64,000 nt of DNA from an uncultured Sphingomonadaceae bacterium (GCA_947493195.1 CANLQG010000003.1:186001-250000), one strand, 5' to 3'; positions 1 through 9,616 are shown, numbered from the stretch's first letter. Program-made: numbers and translations. The notes: generated from the letters alone by a model not told the origin.

Positions 1-389
1 AGCGGACGCACCAGCATTGCCGTCAGCGGCAATGTCGTACCGCCGGAAAACAGCGCAGCCAGCCACGGGTAGAGCGGGTTGCCGGTAAGTTCCGTGGCAA
101 AAACCTGGATGCCCATGCCCACCACGGTGAACAGCAGCAGGAACACCATCAGCCACACCATCAGCGGCACCCGGCCCAGTCCAAGCAGGGTCAGCAAGGC
201 TCCGCCGAAACCGGCAGAGGGCGCTTCCACTGCGTCCGCATTGAAATCCGGCGCATCGAGGTCCAGGTCGAGTTCGACATCCCCGCCGAAATCGAAATCG
301 CCAAGACCGATCACCTGCAGCACAAGCGCAAGAACCATCAGGCCAAAGGCGATCGCGAATGGCAGGTTGTAATCGGCAAGCAGGCTCAT
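1..389 (-). CDS. YqiJ/DUF1449-like membrane protein, truncated by window edge
   Basis: An open frame starts at an ATG (387-389, minus strand) and runs off the left edge, giving the first 129 residues. The protein begins MSLLADYNLPFAIAFGLMVL, a hydrophobic segment. An acidic Asp/Phe-rich linker (about residues 30-52, DFDFGGDVELDLDLD) follows, then two more hydrophobic stretches (about 58-90 and 104-125). This N-terminal membrane part plus acidic linker matches my recollection of the YqiJ (DUF1449) family, whose C-terminal OB-fold domain would lie outside the window. YqiJ proteins usually accompany a flotillin-like YqiK, which cannot be checked here. The coding sequence is certain; the family assignment is moderate. 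Confidence 0.62.
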   Translation of the reverse strand, partial: MSLLADYNLPFAIAFGLMVLALVLQVIGLGDFDFGGDVELDLDLDAPDFNADAVEAPSAGFGGALLTLLGLGRVPLMVWLMVFLLLFTVVGMGIQVFATELTGNPLYPWLAALFSGGTTLPLTAMLVRP

Positions 390-573
390 CGTATCGCTCA
401 CCACCCGGCGAGCAGCCGAGGGCGTCCTTTTCAAGTTTGGGTCAATTTTTCCGGATGCCCCTTCCCGTTCCATTCATATCGCAGAAATCCCGCGAAAATT
501 CCAGAAAAACCGGATTCGGACGATACGATTTTCGGGATTCCATCGCTGGGGAAAAGGCGCCTATATAACAGGT

Positions 574-1062
574 ATGAAGCGCCTCTTGATCGCGATTGCC
601 CTGCTGACTCTGGCTGGCCCCGTCTGGGCCAAGGACAGCCTTGGCGTGTTCGGCCAATGGGGCGCGTTTCGCGATGCAGAGGTGCCCCGCTGCTATGCAA
701 TCGCAGCGGCAGAGACAGGGCGGGATCGCCGCGACTTCGATCCTTTCGCCAGCGTGGGGATCTGGCCCGAACGGCAAGTTCGCGGGCAGGTTCATTTCCG
801 GCTGAGCCGCGAGTTGTCATCATCTCCCCGCCTGCGCCTGGCTATCGGTGGACAGCGTTTCGACCTGACCGGCGGTGGCGGCGACGCTTGGGCGTCCAGC
901 ACGGGAGACGATGCCGCAATCCGCACGGCAATGCGCGCTGCCAGCCGCATGAGCATCAGCGCCACGGATAATCGCGGCAACCGCTTTACCGATCGCTATT
1001 CGCTGGAAGGCGCCGCCACGGCCATCGATGCCGCCCGTGTCGGCTGTGCCGCCCGTCGATAG
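574..1062 (+). CDS. small secreted protein of unknown function (IalB-like resemblance)
   Basis: This 162-aa protein has a clean Sec signal peptide (MKRLLIAIALLTLAGPVWAK, cleavage near residue 19-20). The mature part contains two cysteines (CYAIA near residue 41 and VGCAARR at the C-terminus). The motif GQWGAFRDAEVPRCYAIAA is reminiscent of invasion-associated locus B (IalB)-type periplasmic proteins, but similarity is only by eye and function is unknown. The start has no good ribosome binding site. A TATATAAC element (562-569) ends 4 nt upstream of the ATG, so the message could be leaderless (inference). It is transcribed divergently from the YqiJ-like gene. Confidence 0.72.
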   Translation: MKRLLIAIALLTLAGPVWAKDSLGVFGQWGAFRDAEVPRCYAIAAAETGRDRRDFDPFASVGIWPERQVRGQVHFRLSRELSSSPRLRLAIGGQRFDLTGGGGDAWASSTGDDAAIRTAMRAASRMSISATDNRGNRFTDRYSLEGAATAIDAARVGCAARR

Positions 1063-1123
1063 GTACGAAAAAGGCCGACAGGATCGCTCCCGCCAGCCCT
1101 CTTCAGGTCAATCGTGACGCGTC

Positions 1124-1810
1124 TTAGAAGCGCAGACCGAAGCCCACGGCAACCTGGTGACGGTCAAGGTCGGCGTCGAAGCGGTCGCTTTCGCCGGTGT
1201 CATCGTCGAAGAAGTCGTCGTCGTTGAAGTCGAATTCGCCTTCGCTGTAGTTGGAATAGCGGTATTCCAGCTTCACGAACGAATTCTCGCTCACGGCATA
1301 TTCGGCACCAGCGCCAACGCGGTAGCCGTCGAGGTCGAGGTTCGTTTCGATCTCGGTGGTGCCGTCATCGGCCAGCAGGTTATAACGGGCATTGGTATAG
1401 CCGCCCTTCACGTAGACCAGCATGTTGTCACCTGCCAGGATACCGGCGCGCGCGCCGACATAGAGGTCACGGCCCGTATCGAGCTGCGCGCCGAAGCCGA
1501 GGTCTTCCAGGTCGCCATCGACGATTTCTGTATCGGCGGTGGACTTGGAAAGCTCTGCTTCCGCGCCCAGCACGACGCCGCCCACGGCTACGTCGTAACC
1601 GACGCCTACACCATAGAGCAGACCGTCGATCGACTGGTCGTCCTCATCGTTGAATTCGTTGTCGACGTCGCTGCCGGCCTTGCTGATGTCATACCCGGCG
1701 ATGCCTTCGATGCGGGGACCGGTGAAAGCCGAGTTGTCCTGTGCAGCGGCGGGAAGGGCCAGTGCCGTTGCCGAGGCCGATGCGAGGATGAGTGCGATAC
1801 CCTTTTTCAT
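1124..1810 (-). CDS. outer-membrane beta-barrel protein (OmpA/Opa-like 8-strand barrel)
   Basis: A 228-aa protein with signal peptide MKKGIALILASASATALALP...AAAQ. The mature part has alternating amphipathic strands such as RIEGIAGYDIS, YGVGVGYDVAVGGVVLGAEA, DLYVGARAGILAG, YVKGGYTNARY and FVKLEYRYSNY. It ends in an aromatic residue (VAVGFGLRF), the Bam recognition signal. Loops are very acidic (DDDFFDDDTGESD). The size fits the OMP_b-brl porin-like family. The start chosen is the ATG at 1808-1810, preceded by GGAGA six bases upstream; the in-frame ATG 12 bases earlier overlaps that Shine-Dalgarno and is rejected. Ligand and role are unknown. Confidence 0.88.
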   Translation of the reverse strand: MKKGIALILASASATALALPAAAQDNSAFTGPRIEGIAGYDISKAGSDVDNEFNDEDDQSIDGLLYGVGVGYDVAVGGVVLGAEAELSKSTADTEIVDGDLEDLGFGAQLDTGRDLYVGARAGILAGDNMLVYVKGGYTNARYNLLADDGTTEIETNLDLDGYRVGAGAEYAVSENSFVKLEYRYSNYSEGEFDFNDDDFFDDDTGESDRFDADLDRHQVAVGFGLRF

Positions 1811-2177
1811 TGTATTCTCCATTCAAATTCAAAACCGGGAATGTCCCGCGTTTGGACAGCCAGAATGAAGCACGTGCGCAGTTCGTTTCATTAACCCTGC
1901 ACAACAGCGAAGGTGTTGTTTTCCAGCAACATTGTTGCTCGACGAACTGCCAATTTTTTCCGACGAAAGACGGGAACGTTTCCATACTATCTGCGAAACG
2001 AAGCAATCTTTCACGCTCTATCGCGCTCGGGCCTCTAATTGGCGTGAATTTGAGAGGGTTTCCCGGCTTATCGTTCAAATCGTGCGATTGATCGCTCGCC
2101 GGAGAAGTTCTTTCGGGAACCGGGAATACCGCACCCGCTTCCCAAAGCGCGCGCTTATCCCTATATCGCTGCCTCCC
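1811..2177. other. intergenic region with a short perfect palindrome
   Basis: This 367-bp divergent spacer between the barrel gene (minus) and rlmN (plus) must hold both promoters. It contains a perfect 13-bp palindrome, GCAACATTGTTGC (1926-1938), which could be a regulator site. The rlmN frame stays open upstream to 1932, but that part has no credible protein character. No RNA gene is seen. Confidence 0.5.
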
Positions 2178-3422
2178 ATGGCCGATACGACACTGATGAG
2201 CATTCCCGGACAGGTTGATCCGGTTCCCGTCGCGCGTGACATCACGCCGCGCGAGGATGGACGCGTGGACCTGATCGGTCTGCCCAAGAAGGATATCACC
2301 GCCCTGTTCGAAGGTGCAGGCCTAGACAAGCGTCAGGCCAAGCTGCGTGCCAAGCAGGTATTCCACTGGCTCTATCATCGCGGCGTCACCGACTTCGAGG
2401 CGATGACCGACATCGCCAAGACCATGCGCCCATGGCTCGCCGAACGCTTCGTAATAGGTCGGCCTGACGTGGTGGAAGCCCAGCATTCCACCGACGGAAC
2501 GCGCAAGTGGCTGCTGAAGACCAGCGACGGGCACGAGTTCGAGATGGTCTTCATCCCCGACGCGGATCGCGGGACGTTGTGCGTTTCCAGCCAGGTCGGC
2601 TGCACGCTCAATTGCCGTTTCTGCCACACCGGCACCATGCGCCTGGTGCGCAACCTGACGCCGGGCGAGATCGTGGGTCAGGTCATGCTGGCGCGCGATA
2701 GCCTTGGCGAATGGCCCAAGGGCCGGATGGACGATCTGGGTGACGAGGGCGAAGCGGAATACAACGCCGACGGCCGCCTGCTCACCAATATCGTGATGAT
2801 GGGCATGGGCGAACCGCTCTACAATTTCGACAACGTGCGCGATGCGCTGCAACTGGTGATGGACGGCGATGGGCTGGCCCTGTCGAAGCGCCGCATCACG
2901 CTATCCACCAGCGGCGTGGTGCCCGCGATGGCGCGCTGCGGTGAAGAGATCGGCGTGAACCTCGCCGTCTCGCTGCACGCTGTTTCCAAAGAGGTGCGCG
3001 ACGAGATCGTGCCGATCAACAAGAAGTACGGCCTCGAGGAACTGCTGCAGGCCTGCGCCGACTACCCCGGCGCCAGCAATGCGCGGCGCATCACGTTCGA
3101 ATACGTGATGCTGAAGGACAAGAACGACAGCGACGACGACGCGCGCGAACTGGTTCGCTTGCTGAAAGCCTACAAACTGCCAGCCAAGGTGAACCTGATC
3201 CCGTTCAACCCATGGCCCGGCGCGGTCTACGAGTGCTCCACGCCCGAACGGATCAAGCGCTTTTCCGACATCGTGTTCGAAGGCGGCATCTCCGCCCCCG
3301 TGCGCACCCCGCGCGGCCGCGATATCGATGCGGCTTGCGGCCAGTTGAAAACGACTGCCGAAAAGAAAAGCCGTGCGCAGCGTGATCGCGAGGAAGCAGA
3401 AGCAGCGGTTCAGGCAAGCTGA
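2178..3422 (+). CDS. rlmN: 23S rRNA (adenine-C2)/tRNA m2A methyltransferase RlmN
   Basis: A radical-SAM enzyme of 414 aa that methylates C2 of A2503 in 23S rRNA and A37 in some tRNAs. The [4Fe-4S]/SAM motif CxxxCxxC is present as GCTLNCRFC (C142, C146, C149). The two catalytic cysteines of the mechanism are visible as GTLCVSSQ (C135) and DAACGQL (C387). MMGMGEPL, SxSGxVP and SLHA signatures are intact. The start is the ATG at 2178 ([11 protein letters not shown]); extension upstream adds unrelated sequence. Length is slightly above the usual 370-400 aa because of an N-terminal tail. Confidence 0.97.
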   Translation: MADTTLMSIPGQVDPVPVARDITPREDGRVDLIGLPKKDITALFEGAGLDKRQAKLRAKQVFHWLYHRGVTDFEAMTDIAKTMRPWLAERFVIGRPDVVEAQHSTDGTRKWLLKTSDGHEFEMVFIPDADRGTLCVSSQVGCTLNCRFCHTGTMRLVRNLTPGEIVGQVMLARDSLGEWPKGRMDDLGDEGEAEYNADGRLLTNIVMMGMGEPLYNFDNVRDALQLVMDGDGLALSKRRITLSTSGVVPAMARCGEEIGVNLAVSLHAVSKEVRDEIVPINKKYGLEELLQACADYPGASNARRITFEYVMLKDKNDSDDDARELVRLLKAYKLPAKVNLIPFNPWPGAVYECSTPERIKRFSDIVFEGGISAPVRTPRGRDIDAACGQLKTTAEKKSRAQRDREEAEAAVQAS

Positions 3423-3429
3423 GGCTGCG

Positions 3430-4446
3430 ATGGGCAAGGGGACGACATTCTGGCGCTATCGCCGCCCCTTCACTCTCGATGGTCTCTCCTGCCGGGTCAC
3501 GGTCCGCTCGCGAAGCGATGGCCTTACTTCGGAACTGCAGGTGGGCGATGAGATCGTGGCACGCGATGCCACGCCGATCGGAGGCGCAGAGGCTGTGCGC
3601 AATCACCATCTCTCGTACACCCTGCCCGATGGCTCGCAGCTTGAAGTAGAAGCGGGTTACATCAGCGCGGTAAATGTGGGCATCCGGGTGCTGCGCGACG
3701 GCGCTGTTGTGCATGAAAGCCATCCCGGCCGCACCATCGCCTATCCCGAAAAGTACCGCGAGCAGGCGTTGGCGATGAAAGGCGACACCTTCAGTAGCGC
3801 CGTGCGCGATGCCTGGAATCACGGCATGGCCGAGCAAACCAGCAACGGTTACGACCCGGAGGTGTGGAAGCGGAACAAGGTGCCGCTGGCCGTCGATATC
3901 GCACTGGGCCTGCTCTTCTTTGCTGTCGCGAAGCTTACCGACGTGACGACCGCTGCTCTTGTTGGCGCAGGCGCAGGCATCGTCCTTCTGATAGCCCAGC
4001 GGATGACGAAGGTTGACCTGTTGGGCGGGCTGGCAATGTTCGGCATTGTCATGATGCTGGTATCGGCAGGCCTCGCTTTCATGTTCCAGAGCGACGAGGC
4101 GGTGAAGTACCGCACCACGGCACTCGGCCTGCTCACCGCGGCCCTGTTCTTCGGCGATGGCGTGACGGGCGGTCAAAGGCTCGCCAACCGTCTGAAGCGA
4201 TATCTTCCCTATGGCGATATTGACGTTGCGCGGCTGGGCGTGGGCATGGGCCTGATGGGCGCTGTAATGGCCGGGGCCAATCTTGTCGTCGCACTCTACA
4301 CCTCGACCGACTTCTGGCTGTTCTATTCCACCTTCGCCGATTTCGTGCTGACCGTGGGGCTGGTACTGGTGGTTTTCCGCTTCGCTCGCGGTGAAATGCT
4401 GCGGGAGGTTGCGCCGCGTTACCGTGCACCCTTACAGCCTGAATGA
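3430..4446 (+). CDS. integral membrane protein, YciB/IspZ-like C-terminal half
   Basis: This 338-aa protein starts at ATG 3430, eight bases after rlmN. Residues 1-150 are soluble and beta-rich (WRYRRPFTLDGLSCRVTVRS). The C-terminal half has about six hydrophobic helices (VDIALGLLFFAVAKL, LVGAGAGIVLLIAQRM, GLAMFGIVMMLVSAGLAFMF, ALGLLTAALFFGDG and others). The helix pattern and the FFGDGVTGGQRLANRL / ADFVLTVGLVLVVF stretches resemble the septation protein A (YciB/IspZ) family fused to an extra N-terminal domain. The assignment is by eye. It overlaps the next gene by 4 bp (ATGA), so the two are probably co-translated. Confidence 0.66.
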   Translation: MGKGTTFWRYRRPFTLDGLSCRVTVRSRSDGLTSELQVGDEIVARDATPIGGAEAVRNHHLSYTLPDGSQLEVEAGYISAVNVGIRVLRDGAVVHESHPGRTIAYPEKYREQALAMKGDTFSSAVRDAWNHGMAEQTSNGYDPEVWKRNKVPLAVDIALGLLFFAVAKLTDVTTAALVGAGAGIVLLIAQRMTKVDLLGGLAMFGIVMMLVSAGLAFMFQSDEAVKYRTTALGLLTAALFFGDGVTGGQRLANRLKRYLPYGDIDVARLGVGMGLMGAVMAGANLVVALYTSTDFWLFYSTFADFVLTVGLVLVVFRFARGEMLREVAPRYRAPLQPE

Positions 4447-5036
4447 GCGACGAAGCCACCCTCGCCTTCTATCAGCGCAGCGCGCCGCATTACACGTTGA
4501 GCCACGGGCAGGCACCTTCGCGGCACCTCGATGCCTTCCTCGATCGCCTGCAACCTGGAGCCCGCGTGCTCGAACTGGGCTGCGGAGGAGGACGGGACGC
4601 CGCGCGCATGGCGGAGCGCGGCTTCGCCGTCGATGCGACTGACGGCACCTCCGCAATGGTGCGTAAGGCGAACGAGCGGTTCGATCTCGATGCGCGGGTC
4701 ATGCTCTTCGAGGATCTGAGTGCACAACTGGTCTACGACGCGATCTGGGCGCATGCTTGCCTGCTGCACGTACCGCGTGAACAAGTGCCCGATATGCTGG
4801 CACGGATATTTCGCGCCCTGCGCCCAGGCGGCTGGCACTATGCCAGCTTCAAGCTGGGGGACGAGGAGGGACGCTGCCTTCTGGGCCGCTTGCACAATTT
4901 CCCCGACCCGGAGTGGATAGTATCCGCATACCGGGATGCCGGGTTCGACATCGTCTGGACCGACATATGGGAAGGCAGCGGCGCTGACCGCACCGTCCGC
5001 GACTGGATCGCCGTTACGGCGCGGAAGCTCGGCTGA
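4443..5036 (+). CDS. class I SAM-dependent methyltransferase
   Basis: A 197-aa protein with the Rossmann methyltransferase core. Motif I is VLELGCGGGRDAARMA (about residues 42-57), motif II ends in VDATDGTSAMV, the acidic post-motif is FEDLSA, and motif IV/V is YDAIWAHACLLHVP followed by ALRPGGWHYASFKLG. It is most like small-molecule methyltransferases of the UbiE/tellurite-resistance type, but the substrate is unknown. Translation is coupled to the upstream membrane protein by an ATGA overlap. Confidence 0.86.
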   Translation: MSDEATLAFYQRSAPHYTLSHGQAPSRHLDAFLDRLQPGARVLELGCGGGRDAARMAERGFAVDATDGTSAMVRKANERFDLDARVMLFEDLSAQLVYDAIWAHACLLHVPREQVPDMLARIFRALRPGGWHYASFKLGDEEGRCLLGRLHNFPDPEWIVSAYRDAGFDIVWTDIWEGSGADRTVRDWIAVTARKLG

Positions 5037-5162
5037 ACCACGTTCGAAAACGGTCCGTCGCAATTTTCAAAACCCAACGACCCGTTCATGTTCGGTATCA
5101 CCTTCATGAACGAAAAGGGCTCTCAGACACCCGAGCGATGTCGAATCGGAAAGGTAAAGCCC

Positions 5163-5630
5163 ATGAAAAAGACACTCCTTGCAATCGCCGCCGTCTCGCT
5201 GGCAATCCCCGCAGCCCCCGCCATCGCGCAGGGCGGACCGCCCCCCTGGGCACCCGCTCACGGCCATCGCGACAACGACCGTCATGACCGCTACGACCGC
5301 GACCGTCACGAGGTCCGCTATGACCGTGACGACCGCCGCGACCGTCGCTACCGCGACCAGCGCCGCCACCGCGTGTATGACGGCCGTGGTCGCTATTACG
5401 AACCGCGCCGTGTGACCCGGAACGACCGCGTTTGGCAGGGCCGTGATGGCCGCTACTACTGCGAGCGTGACAACGGGACGACCGGCCTGATCATCGGTGC
5501 CGCCGGTGGCGCACTGGTCGGCCGCACCATCGATACCCGCGGTGACCGCACTGTCGGCACCCTGCTTGGCGCAGCACTGGGCGCAGTGCTCGGCCGCGAG
5601 ATCGACCGGGGCAGCGCACGCTGTCGCTAA
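5163..5630 (+). CDS. glycine-zipper 2TM-domain secreted/outer-membrane protein, RY-rich
   Basis: A 155-aa protein with signal peptide MKKTLLAIAAVSLAIPAAPAIAQ. A long Arg/Asp/Tyr/His-rich low-complexity region follows (about residues 30-95, repeats of YDRDRH type). The C-terminus has a glycine zipper (GLIIGAAGGALVGRTID, then LLGAALGAVLGREID) typical of Rick_17kDa/glycine zipper 2TM proteins that insert in the outer membrane. The ATG at 5163 is chosen because it starts a perfect signal peptide after a GGAAAGG; the longer frame begins with non-signal sequence. A strong terminator follows directly. A role in envelope stress or maintenance is inferred only. Confidence 0.85.
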   Translation: MKKTLLAIAAVSLAIPAAPAIAQGGPPPWAPAHGHRDNDRHDRYDRDRHEVRYDRDDRRDRRYRDQRRHRVYDGRGRYYEPRRVTRNDRVWQGRDGRYYCERDNGTTGLIIGAAGGALVGRTIDTRGDRTVGTLLGAALGAVLGREIDRGSARCR

Positions 5631-5655
5631 CGCCTGAATGAAGGCTCTCTGAAGA

Positions 5656-5692
5656 CGCCGCCGTTCCCGATTTCCGGAACGGCGGCGTTTTT
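5656..5692 (+). terminator. Rho-independent terminator after glycine-zipper gene
   Basis: A perfect 12-bp stem (CGCCGCCGTTCC / GGAACGGCGGCG) with an eight-base loop is followed by TTTTTCG. It sits between the end of the glycine-zipper gene and the convergent permease gene. Confidence 0.92.
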
Positions 5693-5695
5693 CGT

Positions 5696-6925
5696 TCAGC
5701 CTCCGCCCAAGCCGGTTGTCCACAGGATCACCTGCCCCGCGATGGTCAGTACGCAGAAGATCAGCCCAAGGATCGGAACGGCCATCCACAGGTTCGGCAC
5801 ATCGTCTGGCTGGGATCGCTTTTTTAGCTGCCAGAGCGCGGCATTGACCATGGCGAAGACAATCAGGATCGCCAGGCTCGTGCCGCTGGCCAGCGTGCCG
5901 AGCGGAATGAACAGGGCAAGCGCCAGCACGATGCCGGTGGTCACGAGCGTGGACACGACCGGGGTATCAGTCGTCTCGTTCACGCGGCCCATCCATCCCG
6001 GCATGCCGCTTCGCCCGTCACGCCCCATGTCCATCAGCAGGCGGCTGGCGGCAACCACCTGGGTCAGCGCGCCGTTCACGATCACGAGCAGGCTGGCGAT
6101 CACCAGCACCATCTGGAGCGTGCCCCCGCCCTGCACCGCGGCATAGACCAGCGGGGCGTCTGCTGCGGCAATGTCGGCGATGTCGCCGCGCCCGCCAAGC
6201 GCCGCCGCGATGGCGAGGTAGAATACGAACACGATCACGATGGTCACCACGATGCCGCGCGGCAGGTTGCGTTTGGGCTCTTTCAGTTCCTCCGCCGTCT
6301 GTGCCATGTCCCCGAAGCCGATGAAGGAATAGATCGCAAGGAACGCGCCTGCCAGAATGCCGCTCCACGCCTGGTCACCGGAAAAGGCCTCGCCGCTGGC
6401 CAGTTTGCCCGGCCACGCCATCAGCCCGTCACGCGCCAGCCAGAGGATTGCGATCAGTGTGACGAGACCAAGAGCGGTAGTCACCGTCATGAACCAGGCG
6501 CTCTGCTTCATTCCGGCGATGGAAATGCCGCCCACCAATCCGACAATGCCGAGCGTCGCCAGCCAGTGCGGCACATCGACGAAGCTGCCGAGGTAGCTGA
6601 CAAAACCCGTCGCGATGGTCGCGCCGGAAACGATGTTGGCTATAATCAGCAGATACCCCGCGACGGAAGGCAGCTTTCGACTGGTGCCGAAAGCTTCCTC
6701 CACATAGTCGATTGCGCCGCCGGCCGTGGGTATGCGCGCACCGATTTCCGCAAACGATAGTGCGGTGAACACCGCTACCAGCCCCGCGACGGCATAGGCC
6801 AGCGGCGCACCCGGCCCGGCCTTTCCCATGACCTCGCCGATAACCACGAAAATACCCGCGCCAAGGATGGTGCCGGTACCGTAGAAAAAGAGATTGCCCA
6901 GCCCCATGGAGCGTTGGAGTGCCAT
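5696..6925 (-). CDS. APC-superfamily amino-acid permease
   Basis: This 409-aa polytopic protein has about 12 hydrophobic segments. The first helix carries the APC substrate-binding signature GNLFFYGTGTILGAGIFVVI, and the following region has AYAVAGLVAVFTALSFAEIG and ARIPTAGGAIDYVEEAFG. TM6 is FLAIYSFIGFGDMAQTAEE and then KEPKRNLPRGI, both typical of bacterial APC/YfnA-like carriers. It probably catalyses proton-coupled uptake of an amino acid; the substrate is not predictable. The start at 6925 (MALQRSMGLG) has AAGGGGAA upstream and removes a non-conserved N-terminal extension. Confidence 0.9.
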   Translation of the reverse strand: MALQRSMGLGNLFFYGTGTILGAGIFVVIGEVMGKAGPGAPLAYAVAGLVAVFTALSFAEIGARIPTAGGAIDYVEEAFGTSRKLPSVAGYLLIIANIVSGATIATGFVSYLGSFVDVPHWLATLGIVGLVGGISIAGMKQSAWFMTVTTALGLVTLIAILWLARDGLMAWPGKLASGEAFSGDQAWSGILAGAFLAIYSFIGFGDMAQTAEELKEPKRNLPRGIVVTIVIVFVFYLAIAAALGGRGDIADIAAADAPLVYAAVQGGGTLQMVLVIASLLVIVNGALTQVVAASRLLMDMGRDGRSGMPGWMGRVNETTDTPVVSTLVTTGIVLALALFIPLGTLASGTSLAILIVFAMVNAALWQLKKRSQPDDVPNLWMAVPILGLIFCVLTIAGQVILWTTGLGGG

Positions 6926-7046
6926 GCACGATTCCCCTTCGTTCTCCCTTGCCAATGGGCCGCGTGCGAGCAGGTTCCGAAGCGCCAAGGAACTTCATCC
7001 GCCGCCCTCTCGTTTAACGCCCACGTCTGGATGCTGGAGAAAATCG

Positions 7047-7562
7047 ATGGCCGAAACGCTTGGTCCGGCCTTGCCGCATGAATTGCAGGACAAGGCTCGC
7101 AAGGTACTGCAAAAGGCATGTGACGCTGACATGCCCATTGCCGTAGCCGAGAGCTGCACGGGCGGTCTGCTGGCCGCCCTGCTTACCGATATCCCCGGTT
7201 GCAGCCATATCTTCGAGCGCGGCTTTGTCGTCTATTCCGATCAGGCCAAGTGCGACCTGCTCGGCCTCGACCGGGCCATGGTGGACGATTGCGGCGCAGT
7301 CAGCCGCGAGGTCGCCATAGCGATGGCGCGCGGCGCGCTGGATCGCGGTGAGGCGCATTTGGCCCTGTCGATTACCGGCTTCGCCGGTCCACCGGGAGAA
7401 GATGACGATGGCGAGGAAGGGCTTGTTCATTTCGCATGTTGCAGCAAGGGTGGCGCAATGAATCACAAGGAATGTCATTTCGGCCGACAGGGCCGCCAGG
7501 GCGTGCGGATCGCGGCACTGGATACAGCGCTCGACCTCATGATGCAGGAAATTGACGCATGA
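7047..7562 (+). CDS. CinA-family nicotinamide-nucleotide amidohydrolase (PncC type)
   Basis: A 171-aa stand-alone CinA C-terminal domain. The family signatures are AVAESCTGGLLAALLTDIPGCS (catalytic Ser/Thr region, about residues 32-53), GFVVYSDQAKCDLLG, GAVSREVAIAMARGAL and LSITGFAGP. PncC deamidates nicotinamide mononucleotide to nicotinate mononucleotide. The overlap by ATGA with the NAD synthetase gene makes a pyridine-nucleotide salvage role credible. The start at 7047 has GGAGA six bases upstream. Confidence 0.9.
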   Translation: MAETLGPALPHELQDKARKVLQKACDADMPIAVAESCTGGLLAALLTDIPGCSHIFERGFVVYSDQAKCDLLGLDRAMVDDCGAVSREVAIAMARGALDRGEAHLALSITGFAGPPGEDDDGEEGLVHFACCSKGGAMNHKECHFGRQGRQGVRIAALDTALDLMMQEIDA

Positions 7563-9616
7563 GCGCCGATACGCACCCCTTCTTCGACATGCACACACAT
7601 GGGTTCGTGCGCGTTGCCACCAGCACGCCGAGGGTTCGCACGGCGGATGTCGCCTACAATGCCGAAGCCATCATCGAACAGGCCCGCATGGCAGACGAGC
7701 AGCATGTCGACCTGCTGCTTTATCCCGAAATGTGCCTGTCCTCCTACGCGCTGGACGACCTGCATATCCAGGCTGCCCTGCTGGAAAGCGTGGAGGCCCA
7801 CATCGAAGGCATCCGCGAGGCTAGCGAGGATCTGACGCCGGTCCTCGTGATCGGCGCGCCGCTGCGCCGCAACGGCCGCATCTACAATTGTGCGGTCGTC
7901 ATCGCGCATGGCGAGGTGCTGGGCGCTGTGCCCAAGAGCTACTTGCCCAACTACCGCGAGTTCTACGAAAAGCGCTGGTTCGCGCGAGGAAACAATTGCC
8001 GCGACCTGTGGATTCCGGTCAACGGCGCCGAAGTGCCTTTCGGCATCGACCTGATCTTCGCCGCCCAGAACCTGCCCGGTTTCACCTTCGGGATCGAGAT
8101 CTGCGAGGATTTCTGGAGTCCCATCCAGCCAGGCACCATGGCAGCGCTGGCCGGCGCCACGATCCTGCTGAACCTTTCCGCCAGCAACATCACCATCGGC
8201 AAGTCGGACGAACGCCACCTGCTCAGCCGCGCAAGTTCCAGCCGCGCGGTCTGCGCCTACGCCTATTCCGCCAGCGGGTTCGGTGAAAGCACGACTGACC
8301 TTTCGTGGGACGGCCAGGGCATGATCTACGAACTGGGCGACCTGATGGTGGAGAGCGTGCGTTTCGAGCTGGAGCCGGAGTTGTGCGTGACCGATGTCGA
8401 TACGCGCCGCATCCTGAATGAGCGGATGCGCATGGGCACGTTCAACGATGCAGCCGAAGATGCCGGGCGGCCAGAGGACACTTATCGCACCATCGGTTTC
8501 GATCACGTCTACCATCAGGGCGACATCGGCCTTCGCCGACCGATCCGCCGCTTTCCCTTCGTGCCCAACCGGCAGGACATGCTGGACCAGGATGCCTACG
8601 AGGCGTTCAACATTCAGGTCGATGCGCTCATGCGGCGCATGAAAGCGACACGGTCCGAGTGTCTCGTGATCGGCATATCGGGCGGGCTCGATTCCACCCA
8701 TGCGCTGATTGTGGCGGCCAAGGCTTGCGACACGCTTGGCCTGCCGCGCTCCACCATTCGCGCATACACGATGCCGGGTTTCGCGACCTCGGACGAAACC
8801 AAGTCTAACGCCTGGAAGCTGATGAAGGCTTTCGGCTGCACGGCGGAGGAGATCGACATAAGGCCCGCGGCCCGGCAGATGCTGGAGGACATGGGCCATC
8901 CCTTCGCCGATGGCGAGACGGTATACGACGTGACGTTCGAGAACGTTCAGGCCGGACTTCGTACCGATTACCTGTTCCGCCTGGCAGGTCATCACAAGGG
9001 CTTCGTGATCGGCACAGGCGACCTCAGCGAACTGGCACTGGGCTGGTGTACCTACGGAGTGGGTGACCAGATGAGCCACTACGCGGTCAACGCGGGCGTG
9101 CCCAAGACGCTGATCCAGTACCTGATCCGATGGACGGTCAGCAGCAGGCAGTTCGATCCCGGTAGCGACGAGGTGCTGGACGCTGTGCTGGATACGGAGA
9201 TCAGCCCCGAACTGGTGCCCGCCGATTCCACCGGCGAAATCCAGAGCACGCAGAGCATTATCGGCCCTTACGAGCTGAACGACTTCTTCCTCCACCATAC
9301 GATCCGCTATGGCCAGTCGCCCTGCCACATCGCCTTCCTGTGCTGGCACGCATGGCGCGATATCGATGAAGGCATGTGGCCGCATGCTTTCCCTGATGCG
9401 CTGAAAAACGCTTACGACCTGCCCGCCATCCGCAAGTGGCTGGAGAATTTTGCCAAGCGCTTCTTCCAGTTCAGCCAGTTCAAGCGCAGCGCATTGCCCA
9501 ACGGACCGAAAGTCAGCGGTGGCGGTGCCCTGTCTCCACGCGGGGACTGGCGCGCGCCCAGCGATGCGGTGGCGGATGTATGGCTGGCCGACCTGCGCGA
9601 AAACCTGCCGGAATGA
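7559..9616 (+). CDS. nadE: glutamine-dependent NAD+ synthetase
   Basis: A two-domain enzyme of 685 aa that converts deamido-NAD to NAD+ using glutamine. The N-terminal nitrilase-type amidase shows the catalytic Glu-Lys-Cys triad as LLLYPEMCLS (E57), AVPKSYLP (K126) and FGIEICEDFW (C182). The C-terminal synthetase has the ATP pyrophosphatase loop ISGGLDST (about residues 373-380), TGDLSELALGW and FKRSALPNGP. Length matches the mycobacterial-type long NadE. It follows the amidohydrolase gene with a 4-bp overlap. Confidence 0.97.
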   Translation: MSADTHPFFDMHTHGFVRVATSTPRVRTADVAYNAEAIIEQARMADEQHVDLLLYPEMCLSSYALDDLHIQAALLESVEAHIEGIREASEDLTPVLVIGAPLRRNGRIYNCAVVIAHGEVLGAVPKSYLPNYREFYEKRWFARGNNCRDLWIPVNGAEVPFGIDLIFAAQNLPGFTFGIEICEDFWSPIQPGTMAALAGATILLNLSASNITIGKSDERHLLSRASSSRAVCAYAYSASGFGESTTDLSWDGQGMIYELGDLMVESVRFELEPELCVTDVDTRRILNERMRMGTFNDAAEDAGRPEDTYRTIGFDHVYHQGDIGLRRPIRRFPFVPNRQDMLDQDAYEAFNIQVDALMRRMKATRSECLVIGISGGLDSTHALIVAAKACDTLGLPRSTIRAYTMPGFATSDETKSNAWKLMKAFGCTAEEIDIRPAARQMLEDMGHPFADGETVYDVTFENVQAGLRTDYLFRLAGHHKGFVIGTGDLSELALGWCTYGVGDQMSHYAVNAGVPKTLIQYLIRWTVSSRQFDPGSDEVLDAVLDTEISPELVPADSTGEIQSTQSIIGPYELNDFFLHHTIRYGQSPCHIAFLCWHAWRDIDEGMWPHAFPDALKNAYDLPAIRKWLENFAKRFFQFSQFKRSALPNGPKVSGGGALSPRGDWRAPSDAVADVWLADLRENLPE

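Noticed and set aside
1932..2177. N-terminal extension of RlmN by 82 residues
   Set aside because: The added sequence is unlike the family and covers the divergent promoter region.
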